DNA from: Neurospora tetrasperma FGSC 2508
Taxonomy: Eukaryota > Ascomycota > Sordariomycetes > Sordariales > Sordariaceae
Length of the DNA: 64,000 nt
Assembly: GCF_000213175.1 (NCBI RefSeq)
Contig: NW_009799100.1
Coordinates: forward strand, 1,756,705-1,820,704
Reading direction: 5' to 3'
The notes beneath the pieces were generated by a model, which did no database searches, was not told the origin of the DNA, and saw only the letters and a list, made by a program, of their open reading frames with translations. Within the stretch, counting starts at the first letter, position 1, and every line of letters begins with the position of its first letter. The translations under genes were made by a program, and so were the position numbers. This document shows, piece after piece, positions 34,796 to 49,711 of this stretch.

Positions 34796-36404
34796 CCTCT
34801 TTCTTCACTTGTCGCTAGGTGAACGTCGAGGGAAGATTGAGAACAACAAAAAGTGAAGTTTCCATTGGGTCTACTGTTGCAAAGACAAGTGACGGCTGCG
34901 TGATCACATAGCAGGTGTTCGACTTCAGTTCCTTAAGAAGCTCAACTTTGCTTTTGTGATCCAGTACACACAAATTATGATGCAACTTACTCGGCCTGGT
35001 GTTCTTAGAAGTTTAACAGAGGGCCAGCGAAGATCTGCTGCTAAGAGGCCAAATGAGCCATCAGTAAGCAAGGGCGGACAAGCACAGCGCAGTGACAGAA
35101 GACTGGTGCTGCGGATGCAAGACTTGCTTCGGCATTACACGTCAAAGCTGGCGATGGCTGGATGTGAAGTGAAGGAAAGCTCTGCGCTGCTTCGACTCAC
35201 GTCTCTTTCAGGAACAGAAGTCACCAAGGCGAACGACGCTCCCCGAGAGCCTTGACCAGAAGAGGTTGTGTAGAGCACTCGACTTCATCAGCCTGAGCCG
35301 GTTCTGACATCACGAATTGTAACCACGGAAGCACACCAGGTTGTCTGAACCCATATCTGTGAAGAGATAGCCGCGTCTAGGCTTTGATTTTGCTGTGCGC
35401 CTTTTTCGCCTGACTTGTTGGATGTTATCCAGTTCAAAGAATCGGCAATCATATGTGAGTTCGGGAAGCAGGACTAATGCATTGCTTCCAGCAGACGACG
35501 TACTGATGATGAAATTTCTCACTAATCACAATTGTTGCAGTACGTACGTTGATCTCGTCGACATTTTCTTGGTTGTTAATGTTCTATGGTGACTAGAACT
35601 ATGTAGGCACATCAGCACATATCAACAGAGACGTACTATTGATCACAGAGAACGGCCACTGAAGACTAGAGTGCCTGTGAACAATCGAGGTGAATTGTAA
35701 TTGTCATCCAAGGTGTGTTTGAAGGAAGCCAGAATATGCACCCACATATGCAGAGCGCCAAATTGCTCCGATGGCGATCATGGTGACGAGTTATCATGTT
35801 CTGCACCTCTACTCATGCCTACCCGCCATGTATATGAGCCGTCTCACCTGTTTAGCTCACCGAGCTCGTCGATGAAGTCCAAAATGTCCACTTTCCCTTC
35901 GGGAAGCCCGTCTGGTAAGGAATACCTAGGCCAGACAGTGTGAATGTAAGGTGGGAAAAACAGACGTTCCAAGCGGGAAAGCAATGACGCCCCGAATCCA
36001 ATGATCTAGACAAAATAGTTATCCGAATTCTACATGAACTGGCATAATCAAATTCATGTTTCCCTTCCTGTCTTTACACCTGCATTTCCCAGTTTATCAT
36101 GAAGGGTACACCAAAGGTAAACTAACTGGCTGAGCAAAGAGTAAGACGTGACTCGAAATCGAAGAGAGACTGGGCTTTGTTGTCGATCCCCGATGTTCGA
36201 TACATTACTTGTCTAATCATGTCTCGCGAAACACAACGCTCACTATACGAACACGTGCTATGGTAATCGTGTCCCGGCTCCATATAGCGCGGAGTTTATA
36301 TATGGTTGCGCGAAGAAATGTATCATTAAGACTTTTCGCTCTTCTATGTCCCTTAATCTTTCTGCTCAGGGCATAACACAATGAGGCGAAGGCAAGCTTA
36401 ATCA
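34796..36404. other. intergenic between seven-helix gene and pph-1
   Basis: These 1.6 kb hold the promoter of the seven-helix gene and the 3' region of pph-1. Open frames here (for example 34956-35255) show no family features. No gene is supported. Confidence 0.45.
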
Positions 36405-37931
<1,527 letters not shown>

Positions 37932-38742
37932 GTTGGTGGGTAATTGGGCTTGCTGGAGGCTGTTGGAGAGGCTATTGCGGGGTTAGGTTCGGGCGGTTGT
38001 GGGCGATAAGAAGGTGATCAGGATGTCGTCGATGTAGCGGGCGGTGATGGCGTTGAATGCAATGACGTTGTAATCTCTCGGGCGCGGCGCGGGTCAAGCA
38101 GCAGCTCGAAATTGGGCAGGTGGAGGGTGAGCTGGGTTGCAGGGCAAGGCAGAAAGAGTCGCCTCCCGTGTTCTCCTTTTGGACCGCAAGGGGGTGAAGA
38201 TGGACGGGAACTGGTAAGTGGTAGCTGATGCTCCAGGTTGACCTTTGTCACTGAATCAAAGACGGCGCTGGGCGTCTAAGGGCTGGCCGTCGCCGTGAGA
38301 GATATCCTATCTCGGCAGATGGGGTATACTGGGACGCAATGGAAGACAAAGTCGTCGTGACGTTTCGCGTGATATTGTCCCTTTTTTTCGTGTGTGAGGT
38401 TGCTAGGTAGAGGTAGCGGTTTGTCGTGGTGACTGGGCTGTAAGGTAGGTAGGAGTTGGAGACCGTGGTGGTGGGTGGAGGTGGCCGTAGGTGGGTGGGT
38501 GGTGCAGTAGTTACTACGCAAACAAAGTGGGCTGGGGCGGCGGCAGCAGCTGAGAGATTGCGCGCCCTTGTAAAGGAAGTTGGTCAACGTTCCCCTCTGC
38601 CTCCTTGAGGTTGGTTGGTAGGTACCTAACCTACAATGGAGACCCGCTCGGCCCTGCTGGCGCTGTGCTGGTGAAATTGCCGGGGTGAGTTCAGGTCAAA
38701 GCTGGGAGGTTGAAGGATTGGGGGAGGGAAGTCGGGGCCTAA
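37932..38742. promoter_or_regulatory. pph-1 promoter region next to transposon island
   Basis: GC-rich intergenic DNA with GGTAGGTAGG-like and GTGGGTGG-rich stretches separates the pph-1 start from the left end of the Harbinger element. The TAA at 38740-38742 is the left target-site duplication. No gene is supported. Confidence 0.5.
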
Positions 38743-38779
38743 GGGCGTGTTTGGCTCCCGTGAAATTGGGCTCTGAAGT
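38743..38779 (+). repeat. Harbinger left terminal inverted repeat
   Basis: The 37 bases begin GGGCGTGTTTGGCTCCCGTG and end GGGCTCTGAAGT. They pair with the right end with a single T/C mismatch. Subterminal CAGAGCCG motifs follow within the next 40 bases. Confidence 0.93.
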
Positions 38780-39539
38780 CTTCAGAGCCGTTTTTTCAGA
38801 GCCGTGTTTGGAAACACTCTGAAATTTTTAGCTCTAAAATCCCCACTAAAAACCGACTCTGAAATTTCTTGCTCTACTTCGTGAAAACAGCCAATGAAAT
38901 TATGTAAATCCTCTGAATTTCAGATTAAATGATTCTGAACTATTCAAAATCAAGATAGTTACTGAAGTAGCTTTCTAAAATCAGATTTTACACTTTCAAC
39001 TACTATGTAACTACCCTCATTGTTACTAAAAATTAATAAAATTAATTGCTATACCCGCTAGTACTATATTATAACGCCGTTAAGCATTGTATTATCATCG
39101 TGTACAGATAATATTAATAATTGTAATGCTCGCTAGTATTAATTTAATACTATAGGCCTACTGTATCCCTATAAATGTTAATAGAAATAGTTGATTAATA
39201 ATATACGAACTTATTTATAAATATCCGGGCCGCTTCCAATTAATATTAAGGATAATACCGTACGCCTTCTATAGGTTAATAATATAATTCGGTAAATATA
39301 CTACCTTATCCGGCTCGAAGAGGATTACAATATATAAGAAGGTAATAATCTTTCTTTTTATTATAATATAAGGGTTAATATTTCGTATAATTATATATAC
39401 CCTCGGATTTAATCTAGAAACGGGATACCGTTTAGTAATCTATACTAATAATTATAATATAGAGTACTTATATACTACTAGTATATTTTATAAGGTTTTA
39501 AATATTTATTTTATGCTAGTAAAAAAGAAGGTTAAGTTA

Positions 39540-40345
39540 CTAGAACCGGTTACTCTATATAAGATTCAATCTAACCCTAAATTCTTTTTATATTTTTATA
39601 AAATATTAAGAGTTTTTAATAATTTATACTTCAACGTAAGGGTATTGTATAATAAATAAAGACTATAGTATAACTATAAGGGAGGTATTTCTATAAAATT
39701 ATTATTAGTATATAATTTTTCTAGTTGGATTATATACGTATAGCCGGGTTGGGAGGGTTCGGCCAACAATATAAAGGTATTAAACTATATATATACTAAT
39801 AGCTATAGTATCTTTAAAGGATAGATCTATTTAATTAACGCCGGTTATAGTAATAGTTCTAAATTCTTTATACTATACCGTAGCGTATATTACTACCTTA
39901 AGGAGATTGAACGTGCCGGTTTAAAACTAGTAATATATTAAGAGTTATATAACCTTCGTTATTCCTAAATTTAAATTATTATTAAAAAGATAATCGGTCG
40001 GTTGAAAGGGACTTTTAAAATCTATTGTATATTATTATCCTTCGACTCTACTATATAAATAAAAGTAATATATATGATTGCTATATTATTAAATTAAATT
40101 TTAAATTAGTAAGGGTATAATTTTAAGGTAGAGGGAAAAAATTATAATATTATAAATTCCGTATTTCGTTAAATCGTAAGAGAAAGAATAAACTTCTTAC
40201 CCTCAATAGTAATAGCGGATTGGGAGAGGATTAGAGGGATAGGGAGTCAAATAAATCTTTATTACGACCGTATTATAAAAAGGATATAATAGAATTATTA
40301 TAAAGAATTTATAAGAAGAGGAGAGATATAGGGTAATTGAGGGGG
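39540..40345 (+). pseudogene. Harbinger DDE transposase, RIP-inactivated
   Basis: One plus-strand frame keeps the HARBI1/PIF transposase layout in order: NPKFF(L)YFYK, then the position of the first catalytic Asp (39618), YKGGIS, PGWEGSAN (39744), the second Asp position in INAGYSNS (39837), FILYRSVYYYLKEIERAGL, ELYNLRYS, and the catalytic Glu position before IIGRLKGTF (39984), with a C-terminal region to about 40340. The family normally reads DG(T/S)H, GWEGSA, VDAGY and ER.FG.LK at these places. The frame stays in register across at least 370 bases and is interrupted only by stops of the TAG/TAA type expected from C-to-T change. The catalytic triad reads Asn-Asn-Lys. The N-terminal part (38.8-39.5 kb) is too decayed to read. 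Confidence 0.78.
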
Positions 40346-41089
40346 GGGGAATAAAGAAAGGAGTAAATGTATATATTTGGCGCTAATTGCCTAAATTACC
40401 CTTAAAGTATTCAAATTGAGTAAAATTATATTTATTGAATTATTAATTCAAATTACTTAATTACCCCCTAGAGTATAGCCTTTTTAAAAATAGTCCCTTC
40501 GAGTATAAAAAGTATAAAAGATTAGCGATTGCTATTAAAAGTATAGATTTGATATTTAATATATTAATTAATATCAGCGTTATTTATATAGTTTTAGCAA
40601 CCCGTATTATTAGTTGAGGGAATTAGTAGAACTATTTATATTAATTATAAATATACTTTAAAACGGATATAATATAGATGTATTAATTTAATTTATTTTA
40701 GTGATTAAAATAATAATTTTTTTATATATATACGATAGTTTTTTAGTATTAAGGTTTTGGTATAAAAGAAAGTTAAAAAAAATAATAAAAGTTAAATCCG
40801 GGGTTGGGCCTACTTCCTGCTCCCTTCTATTTATAAGAACTTTATTTGCTTAAATAAACCGTTAATAAACTATTATAATATAGTATATTTATTAGTTTAA
40901 ATATAAAGCAACCGAATATAAGGCTAAGTTAACCAGACTAGTATTAAAAGAATCCTCCTCCTCTTATAATTATAGTATAGGTAAATCCTCCTCCTCCTCC
41001 TTCTTATTTTAAATACCTAATTTACCCTTTAATATATTAAAGTATGCTTACTTTATTCAATTCGAAATAATTACAAAGTAGTATATATT

Positions 41090-41421
41090 AGCCTCTAAAT
41101 CCTTTTATTCGTATAAGGTGTAAATACTAATAACCGGATAGATTTTATACTCCTAATCCTTCGTAAAGATCTTTACCGCCTTAGTAAAGTATAGGTACAA
41201 TTCGACGATAGGTGCGGGCGTAGGGTTATCAATACCCTTATTAATTAAAGTATTTGCTAGATATTTAAAGCTATCGATAATAGCCTCGCCGTTACTCTTC
41301 TTCCTCTTTTTTTTAGGATCCGAAGACGAAGTAATTCTCTTTTTACTAGTACGTATATAAATTAGTACTATAAATTCCCTATCTATATCCTCGTTAAAAA
41401 ATTTATATAGTACGGCTATAG
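41090..41421 (-). pseudogene. Harbinger second ORF, part one (possible Myb/SANT-like protein)
   Basis: Read on the minus strand, this segment gives a mostly open frame: NEDIDREFIVLIYIRTSKKR, SSSDPKKKRKKSNGEA, AIIDSFKYLANTLI, and PAPIVELYLYFTKAV. PIF/Harbinger elements usually carry a second gene for a Myb/SANT-like DNA-binding protein, and this is the likely identity by position. The similarity itself is weak, so that name is an inference. The chromovirus interrupts this ORF; its other part lies at 48807-49020. Confidence 0.4.
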
Positions 41422-41885
41422 TATTACGAACTTAAGTAGCACAGGGGTCGCCCAAGCCCTCGGGACTCGATAGCCCCGCCTAAGGTGACTAGTATAACCT
41501 TTAGAACTAAGTAGGGCGTATAAGTATAAGTACGGGTTCACTAAATGCAGTAGCTTACTAGTGAATTAGGGCTTACAATAAACCGGTATTTATAGTAAAC
41601 CGGGGCTTACAGTGAGCTAGGGCTTACAAGTGAACTAATACTATTAGTAAGCTATTACTATAATAAATACTCAAATTAGGAAAGATAGAAGTAAATATAG
41701 AGTATAAAGGGATAATTAAATTATTTAAATTATTAAATAGTTCAATAGTAATTAATAGATTATTATTATTGAAATTAGTATTATAGGTATATTTATTGTG
41801 AACCTCTTAGCTTTACCGAATAGTATTAATAGTCTTTATACTTTTAACTATCTTACTTAGGTAAATTAAATTACTGTTTATTATA
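41422..41885 (+). repeat. chromovirus 5' LTR
   Basis: The 464 bases align end to end with the 3' LTR, sharing blocks such as gtaaaccggggcttac and gagctagggctta. Differences are mostly transitions. The preceding TATAG is the left target duplication. Confidence 0.9.
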
Positions 41886-44800
41886 TATTAACTATCCTCT
41901 TTAGCCTATCTCAAATAATATTAAAGGTATTATCTTCGCTTTATTATATTTATTACCGCTAGAAATAATAATAATAATAATACCTAGAATAAGCCCTTAA
42001 ATTTCACTACCATCTAGTAATAATTTAAGGTTATATAGGAACGTATTCTCTAATTTGAAATTTAATTCGAAATTAGACCTGGTACCCCCGAAGCGAAAGT
42101 AGGAAAGGGAACTACCCCTATTAATAGATTAAGGATTAAATTATCTATACCTAAAGAGTTTAATAACTAATAAACCGCCCTTATAGGATTCTTAATTTAA
42201 ATATATATTACCTTTACTTTTATAGAAATCGGTTTGCCTCTAAATTCGAGAAGGTAGCTTATATAGGTACTTAATTTATAAATAAATCTTTTACTTGGTA
42301 TAAGCCTATCCTTAAGGATTATTACAAGAATGGAAATTAGGCTTCGGATTTTACTAAGAAAATCTTAGGTTTTTATAAGAAATTTACTTAAACCTTCTCC
42401 TAAATCTTTAGAAAAAAGGATAAAACTTGTAGGGCTTAGGAATACCTAATTTATCTTTAATAAATTAAATTTACTTTAACCTATACTACGCTTTTTAAAT
42501 AAAACTCCCTTTATAGTAATATTAATAATAATGGGCTAATATAATTATTTTATAATAGCTTTAAAGAACGAATTAAGGACGAACTCTATAAGGAGGACCG
42601 CTTTGAAATTATTAACGCTTATATAGATAAGGCTATTCGTATCGACGATTAATAATTCTAATAGAAATAGGAGAAGAAAGGGAAAATAATTACTTTCGTC
42701 CTTTTTAAATCTAATAATACTAATATTAAGAAAAAGAGGATTTAGGGAATTTATATCTTTAAAACTATTTACTCCAAGCTTATAGAAATTAATATAGCCT
42801 AAACTAATTAAAGTAAGTAGGACTTTTTAAAGGTTAAATACTTTAATTGTAGTAAGAATGGGTATATAAAGAAAAATTACCAAATGCCTAAGCAATTAAA
42901 TTGGAAGAAAGCGGAAACTATTGTAATAGAAAGAATTAGAGTAATTAAAATTGTTAGCGTCGAATATAATTAAAATAATTTAGAAAATATTATCGATAGA
43001 ATTATAGACTTTATTTAGGAAGTATAGTAGGAGGCCGATAATAAGTATAAGTAGGAAGGGTTTAATAAGGAAGATTTTAAAGAGGAGGTATAGGATACCG
43101 ATATACTCTAGGTATAAACGTACTAAATTTTAATATAAGAAGAAATCGGTAATTTCCTTAATACTAATTGAATTCTCTTTATAGCTATATATATAATAAG
43201 TACTACCCTTCTCCTAATATTTCTATTAATTTCTATAGTCAAAGAATATTATACCTTCGAATTTATTAACCTATATTAATATAAATACCCTAATAATCTT
43301 ACTAATAAATATTAAATAGAGCTACTATAGTACTATCTAAATAAGAGCGGGAAGAATAAATTATAGGACGATTTTTAGAAGAAGTATATAATTATTATTG
43401 AAGGGGAGTTTAAAGTTATTTAGGAAGGAGTCTTAGAGCTTTCGAGAGTATATTAACTAATTAAAGGAGATATAATCCAAATATATCCCCTTTATTATAT
43501 ATATTACCAGATATTATAATTTTAATATATTATTAACAGTTATTATAAATACTATAAGAAAAAGCGAGATAATCGTTTCTAACCTATTATAAGGCTAAAT
43601 TAGTAAGAATAATTTAAATTAATTATACGTACTTTTAATTAAAGTAATTTATAAATTACTTTTATTATCGATGAATAATTTGTATTTAGTTTATAATTTT
43701 TTGTAAAAGTCGACGGGTAGTTATTATTTAAGAAATTCGTTATTCGCCCCTATAATATTTATATTTATATAAGATAGGGAGAAGCTAATTATTATTAATA
43801 ATAGTACTTAATATCCAATTGCCCTATTTATATAAGATAGAAAGCCTAAAATATTAAGAAGGAATTTGATAATTATATCCGGAAAATTAGAATAATCGAA
43901 CGTAAAAATAAAAAAGAAGTTATATATATAGTATAGTTATAGGAATACAATTCGCTAAACGAGTCTAAGTTTAAGAAAGAGGACGTTCTTAATAATTATC
44001 GCTAGGAATTAGGAAACGGTTTAAGGCCTTTAGGGAAGTCCGACGAAAATTAAATCCCTATATAAAACGGGCTATCCGGCGATATAGCTGTCGGAAAAAT
44101 AAGATTTAGGATTTTATAATACTTATAGAGGTTATAATTATAGAAGAAAGGAAATAGGATTAGAGGTTTAAAGTTATAATTTATTAATAGAATTATTAAG
44201 TATTTATATTAATAGATTCTAAAATTTAGTTGAATTTTATTATATTTAAACTCGTTTTATAATTGAGAATTCCTTAAAAAAAGAAAAAAGTACCCTTCGT
44301 AGTAAAAAGGGCCTTTCGAGACGTAAATTATAAAATAGAAAATATTACTACTCCTTATTATAATAGAAGGCAAAACGGTCGAAATTAGTTTCGACATTAT
44401 TAAAATAGGGCTATTTAAGGATATAATCTTAGAGTATTTATAGTATATTATATACGATTTAAATATTAATTGGAAGGAAGGTGGCTGCTTATATTTTAGG
44501 ACGTATTTAATCATTAATAAGAAAATTAAAATATAGAAGGAAACGGGCTACGAAGACGCTGTTCCTATAACCTTACTATAAGTAGTATAAGAAGTTATAA
44601 TTTATACTATTAATAAAAGTAATAAAGTTATAGAAAAAGGGTTAATAATATTAGTAAAAGTATTAATAATTGATATTTAGTATAAATTTAATTATTATTA
44701 GAATTAATAGACGGAGAAGTTAAAAACGGTAATTCCAATAGAATATTAAGGATATCCGGCTTTCGTTAGTAAATACTTTAAAGAACTACTATTATAAAGA

Positions 44801-47800
44801 TTATAAGGCTATAAGATTAAATTTAAGGAAGGAGTTAAATTTAAATTCTTTAAAGTATATTATATAAATAAAAAATAAAATGTAGGATTAAGGAAGTATT
44901 TAGATGAAAACTTAAAATAAAGATATATTCGGGAATTTATATCGCTAGTAGGGTACTTTATCCTCTTTATACCGAAGAAAGATAGAAAATTACACTTTTA
45001 TATTGATTATAGATAATTAAATTAAAAGATTATAAAAAATAATTATCCCCTACCCCTAATTTTATATATCCGAAGTTAATTAGAAGGAGTACGATATTTT
45101 ATACGCTTTAATTTATTCGTTATTTATACCTATATTTGAATTAAGGAAGAAAACGAATAGAAGATAATATTTCGTATACCCTACGGATATTACAAATACC
45201 TTATAATACCCTTTAAATTAATTAATATATTTATAATATTCTAATCCGTTATTAATTACGTAATTCGACCTTACTTTAATAAATTCGCTATTTACTACCT
45301 AGATAATATCCTTATTTACTCTAAAACTCTTATAAAGTATAAGGAATATATAAGAAAAGTATTAAATATATTATATAAGTATAAGCTTTTTATTAATATA
45401 GAGAAAAGCGAATTCTATATAAGGGAAATTATATTTTTTAAATATTTAATTTTAGAAAATCAGGTTAGGATAGAATTAAATAAAGTAGAAGCCGTACGGA
45501 ATTAGCCTATACCTAGGAATATAACTAAAGTCTACGGATTCTTAAAGTTTATTAACTTTTATTATATATTTCTATAAAATTATAGGAAGATTATTAAGTT
45601 ATTATATAAATTTATTAAGAAGGAGGCTGTTTTTATATAGGGAAAGGAGGAAGAAGAAGCTTTTAAAACTATTTACGATGTAATTACTGCGGACCTTGTA
45701 TTGAAATTTCCTAATTTAAATAAACCTTTCGAAATTAAAACCGATATATTAAATTATATTATCGGAGGATAATTAGGATAGCGCGACGAATATAAGAAAT
45801 TATACCCTATAGCTTTCTTTTTTAAGAAATTGGAAGGACCCCGTCGTAATTATCCTATTTATAATAAAGAATTTTTAATTATTATTAAAATATTTCAAGA
45901 ATAGAAGCTATACTTTAGTAGAATTACGTACGAAGTATAGGTTTATACTAATTATAATAATCTTCGGTACTTTATAACTACGAAGGTACTTAACGGCCGT
46001 TAGATACGTTAGGCCGAATTTTTATTAAAATTTAATTTTAAAATTAATTATAAAAAGGGTGTAGAAAATGTTCGAATAAACGCTTTAAACTGTTAGGTAA
46101 ATTATATAAAAGATATAGTAAAAGCCTTTATATTATTATTCTAAGAATAATTAAATAGAATATTTATATACCCTTTATAGGAATAGGTAGAATACTATAC
46201 CGTCTACCGGATTAAATTGTAGGACCCTAATTATTAAATTACTATTACAATCCTAGAAGAATAATAGAAATAAGAAAATAGTTTAAAAGAAGAAATCGCC
46301 CTTTAGAATAATAAATTATAGTACTATAATAAGGCCTATATTTAACTAGAGTAATAAAAAACTCTTATTATAGGAATTTATAAATTTAAAATAGGAGGAT
46401 ATATAAGTATTACTAAAACTATAGTAAAAGTATAGTAATACTATAATTTTCTAAGATTAAAAGCTAAAATAATTCGAATATTATAGGCCTATAAATACTA
46501 TAGTAAGATTAAAGTTATAAAATATAAGCTATACGGATTCTTTAAACCCCTAGAAATTATAAAAAGGCTGTAGAATTCGGTAATTATAAATTTTATTATT
46601 AAATTACTACTATCTATAAATATTGCTATAGGAGTTATATATAATAGTATATTAATAATAGTAAATGGATTAAATAAATAGAATTACTTCCTACCCTATA
46701 AGGAAATATAATTAGTAGAGTAACTTATAAATATAATTTATCGGAACGTTACTTTAGTATATAGTTAGCTGAAGGAATAAATTACGGATAGGGATACTAA
46801 ATTTATATTTAAATTCTAGTAAATATTAATAATTAAATTTAGTACTAAGAGTAAAATATTTACTATATATTACCTATAAACCGACGGATAGACGGAAAGA
46901 ATTAACTAAATTATAGAATAATACTTAAAGAACTATATTAATTTTAAATAAAGCAATTAAATAGAATTGTTACCTATAGTATAATTAGTATATAATACTT
47001 TTCCTATAAAGACTACTAAGGTTTTACTTTTCTTTATAAATTATAAATACGAATTAGAACTTTTGGAAGGATTAAATACGAACGTCCCTAAAACCTTAAT
47101 TAAGGCCGAAAAATTATATATATTATATAAAAAATCTAAGGGAGAATTAGAGTACGTTCGATAAAAAATAAGCCGGTATTTTAATTTAAAAAGGTTTAAA
47201 GAATTTCGCTTTAAGGAGGGGAATAAAATCCTTTTATTGATTAGGAACCTTAAAATATAGAGACCTGATAAGAAATTTAATAACCGACGAGTAAGACTAT
47301 TTAAAATTAAGAAGAAGATTTTTAATATAGTATATTAATTCAATATTCCTAATATTATAAAATTAAGATTATACTTATTTTATATTGTACTATTAGAACT
47401 AATACTTAAAAATATACAAATCAATATATATACTAATATTAAAAATGAGAAAGAAGAATAGGATATAGAATAAATTTTAGATTTAAGAATTGAAAAAGGA
47501 GGATTAAAGTACTTTATTAAATAGGAAGGATTCGGTCCTAAGGATAATATATAGGAGCCTATTAAGAATTTGAATTGTTTTAAAAAGCTAGAGGAATTCT
47601 ATTAGAAGAATCCGGACCGGCCGGGGCCGAAGAATTACCTAATTAAGAGGTAAAGTAGGCTAATACGTTTAATAAAGCCTAATTTACAAATATAGAGGCG
47701 TTAGAAGTAAATATTTCTATTGGGGGCTCTTTAAATAAAGGTTCGGACTCTTCCTTAACCGCCCTTTTCTCTACCTCCTAAACTTCTAATTTAATTATTA

Positions 47801-48337
47801 CGGCCCGAAATATATTGTAGGCCTTCGCCGCTAACTCCTCCTAATAATATTAAACTTTAATAAACGGAGTATATAATCTTATATTACTTTTATAAATATT
47901 ATTTACTCCTACTTTAATTTTATATTTTCCGTAAATATCCGAAGTATTATTTAGAAGTTAATAGCAACTACTACGGAGTATTAAAAGAAATTAACGTTCC
48001 GAATTATAATTAATTTCCTTATAAGGACGGGTACTACGAATATATTTACTATACTTCGTATAATTTAGAAGCTTCTTATAAACCAATTTATAATCAGTAT
48101 AGTGTTGGTAAAATATAATTATAGAATTAAAAGTATTGAAATAAATTAGTAAAGCGTTCCGCCAGAAAAATAATATAATTAAGTATTTAAAAACCTAATT
48201 AAATATAATAACAAACGATAAAGGAAAAAGAATTTACTATATTTAAAATAGGGGTAATAGTAGAAATAAGAATAGGGCGAGAACGTTAAAGGACTAATAA
48301 AACCGTCGAAGATAACGGTTAAGGAAGGAAGGTATTG

Positions 48338-48801
48338 TATTACGAATTTAAATAGTATAGGGGTCGCTTAAACCCTCGGGATTCAATAGCTCCGCCTAAA
48401 GTAATTAGTATAACCCTTAGGACTAGGTAGGGCGTATAAATATAAGTACGGGCTTATTAAATATAGTAGCTTACTAATAAATTAAAGCTTATAGTAAGCC
48501 GGTATTTATAGTAAACCGGGGCTTACGGTGAGCTAGGGCTTATAAGTGAGTTAATACTATTAGTAAGCTATTACTATAATAGATATTCAAATTAGGAAAG
48601 ATAGAAGTAAGTACGGAGTATAAAGGAACGATTAGAGAATTCAGATTGTTAGATAGTTCGATAGTAATTAATAGATTATTATTACTAAGACTAGTATTAT
48701 AGGTATATTTATTATAAACCTCTTAGCTTTACCGAATAGCACTAATAGTCTTTATATCTTCAGCTATCTTACTTAGGCAGATTAGACTGCCGTTCGTCAC
48801 A
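48338..48801 (+). repeat. chromovirus 3' LTR
   Basis: It has the same length as the 5' LTR. Its end reads ttcgtcaca, a near inverted match to the TGTCACGAA-type start expected for this family, and is followed by TATAG. Confidence 0.9.
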
Positions 48802-48806
48802 TATAG

Positions 48807-49020
48807 GGGGACGCTCTTTACAATTGAGTAGGGCGTTTAATATTTACGCCTTACCCTTATTAGTACTTTAATCATTAGTAAAGGTTTCTTCTATTAATTT
48901 TCTATAGGGTAACCCGTTATTGCGGAACTATATACAATTTTTATAATTTTATAATATTAGTAATTAATTAAGTAAATTATTAATTAAATTAAGAATAGAA
49001 ATAACGTTAATTAACTTTAA
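48807..49020 (-). pseudogene. Harbinger second ORF, part two
   Basis: On the minus strand this reads with FRNNGLPYRKLIEETF and ILNALLNCKERPP just before the chromovirus insertion site. The phrase with ALLNC recalls the fungal Myb/SANT-like domain that accompanies Harbinger transposases. It lies directly across the TATAG duplication from the 41090-41421 segment. Confidence 0.35.
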
Positions 49021-49345
49021 TAAAGGTATTCTAAATAGAATCCTCCGCCGTATATATACTATCCTCGTACTTGAAATTAGATTGTCCTACTGCGCTAGCG
49101 AACAGTTACTAATTGTGTTATTTGCGTTTGAAATAGTCTATTTTATTATATACTTAAATAGAATTGAATTCGATATTATATTTATTATAGAGAGCTTTAA
49201 TAATTGAATTATATACTACCTCCTTATAACCACCTTAATTAGTTAAATTATTATCGATTGTACTATTTAATATAGTAAGTATTGTTACCTCCTAGGCATT
49301 AGTCTACTACTATAACCTCTTCTTTTTTTTAATAATTATAGTTAT

Positions 49346-49445
49346 TTAGCTAGCGGTCTAACTGGCCGCCTAATTAGTGGTATTCTAGTTGGTATTCTAA
49401 TTAGTAGTCTAATTAGTAGTTTAATTGGCCGTTTAATTGGATTGT
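49346..49445. repeat. subterminal tandem repeats in Harbinger right arm
   Basis: Imperfect units around ctaattagtagt / ctaattggccg (about 14-21 bases) repeat six to eight times. Subterminal arrays are often transposase-binding regions in DNA transposons; that function is inferred only from position. Confidence 0.5.
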
Positions 49446-49711
49446 ATAGACGGAGGGGTGCGTTGGCCAGTATTGTTAGCTATATTAGGTATGGTAGTAT
49501 ATGGGTATAAAAGTGCACAATTTACTGTTACATCGATTTATAGACCTATAAATGTAAAATTTCAGAAATGTGGGATTCTTTTGCCCTAAACGGGACTCTG
49601 AAATGCAGTTCTGAACAGGAATTGGGTGGAGCTCAAAATCTCGGTATTTACCGCCAAAATCCGGTTTAGGAGGGTTTGTGCTGTTCTTTTGAAGAATACT
49701 TTAGAAAATCT

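Larger units (their letters stand above)
41422..48801 (+). mobile_element. Ty3/gypsy chromovirus fossil
   Basis: A 7.4-kb LTR retrotransposon lies on the plus strand with two 464-bp LTRs and a 5-bp target duplication TATAG on both sides (41417-41421 and 48802-48806). The order of recognisable parts is gag-like region with a zinc-knuckle-like segment (~42.2-43.0 kb), protease region (~43.5-43.8), reverse transcriptase (~44.85-45.45), RNase H (~45.65-46.1), integrase (~46.35-47.2) and a chromodomain-like end (~47.45-47.65). The chromodomain marks the chromovirus clade. It is broken throughout by dozens of stops and is extremely AT rich, as expected after RIP. Age cannot be taken from LTR divergence because RIP changes both LTRs in a single sexual cycle; it is younger than the Harbinger insertion it sits in. 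Confidence 0.9.

Noticed and set aside
44257-44514. Minus-strand 85-codon frame inside the AT-rich island
   Set aside because: It is an antisense shadow in the chromovirus fossil with Ile/Tyr/Ser composition caused by AT bias.
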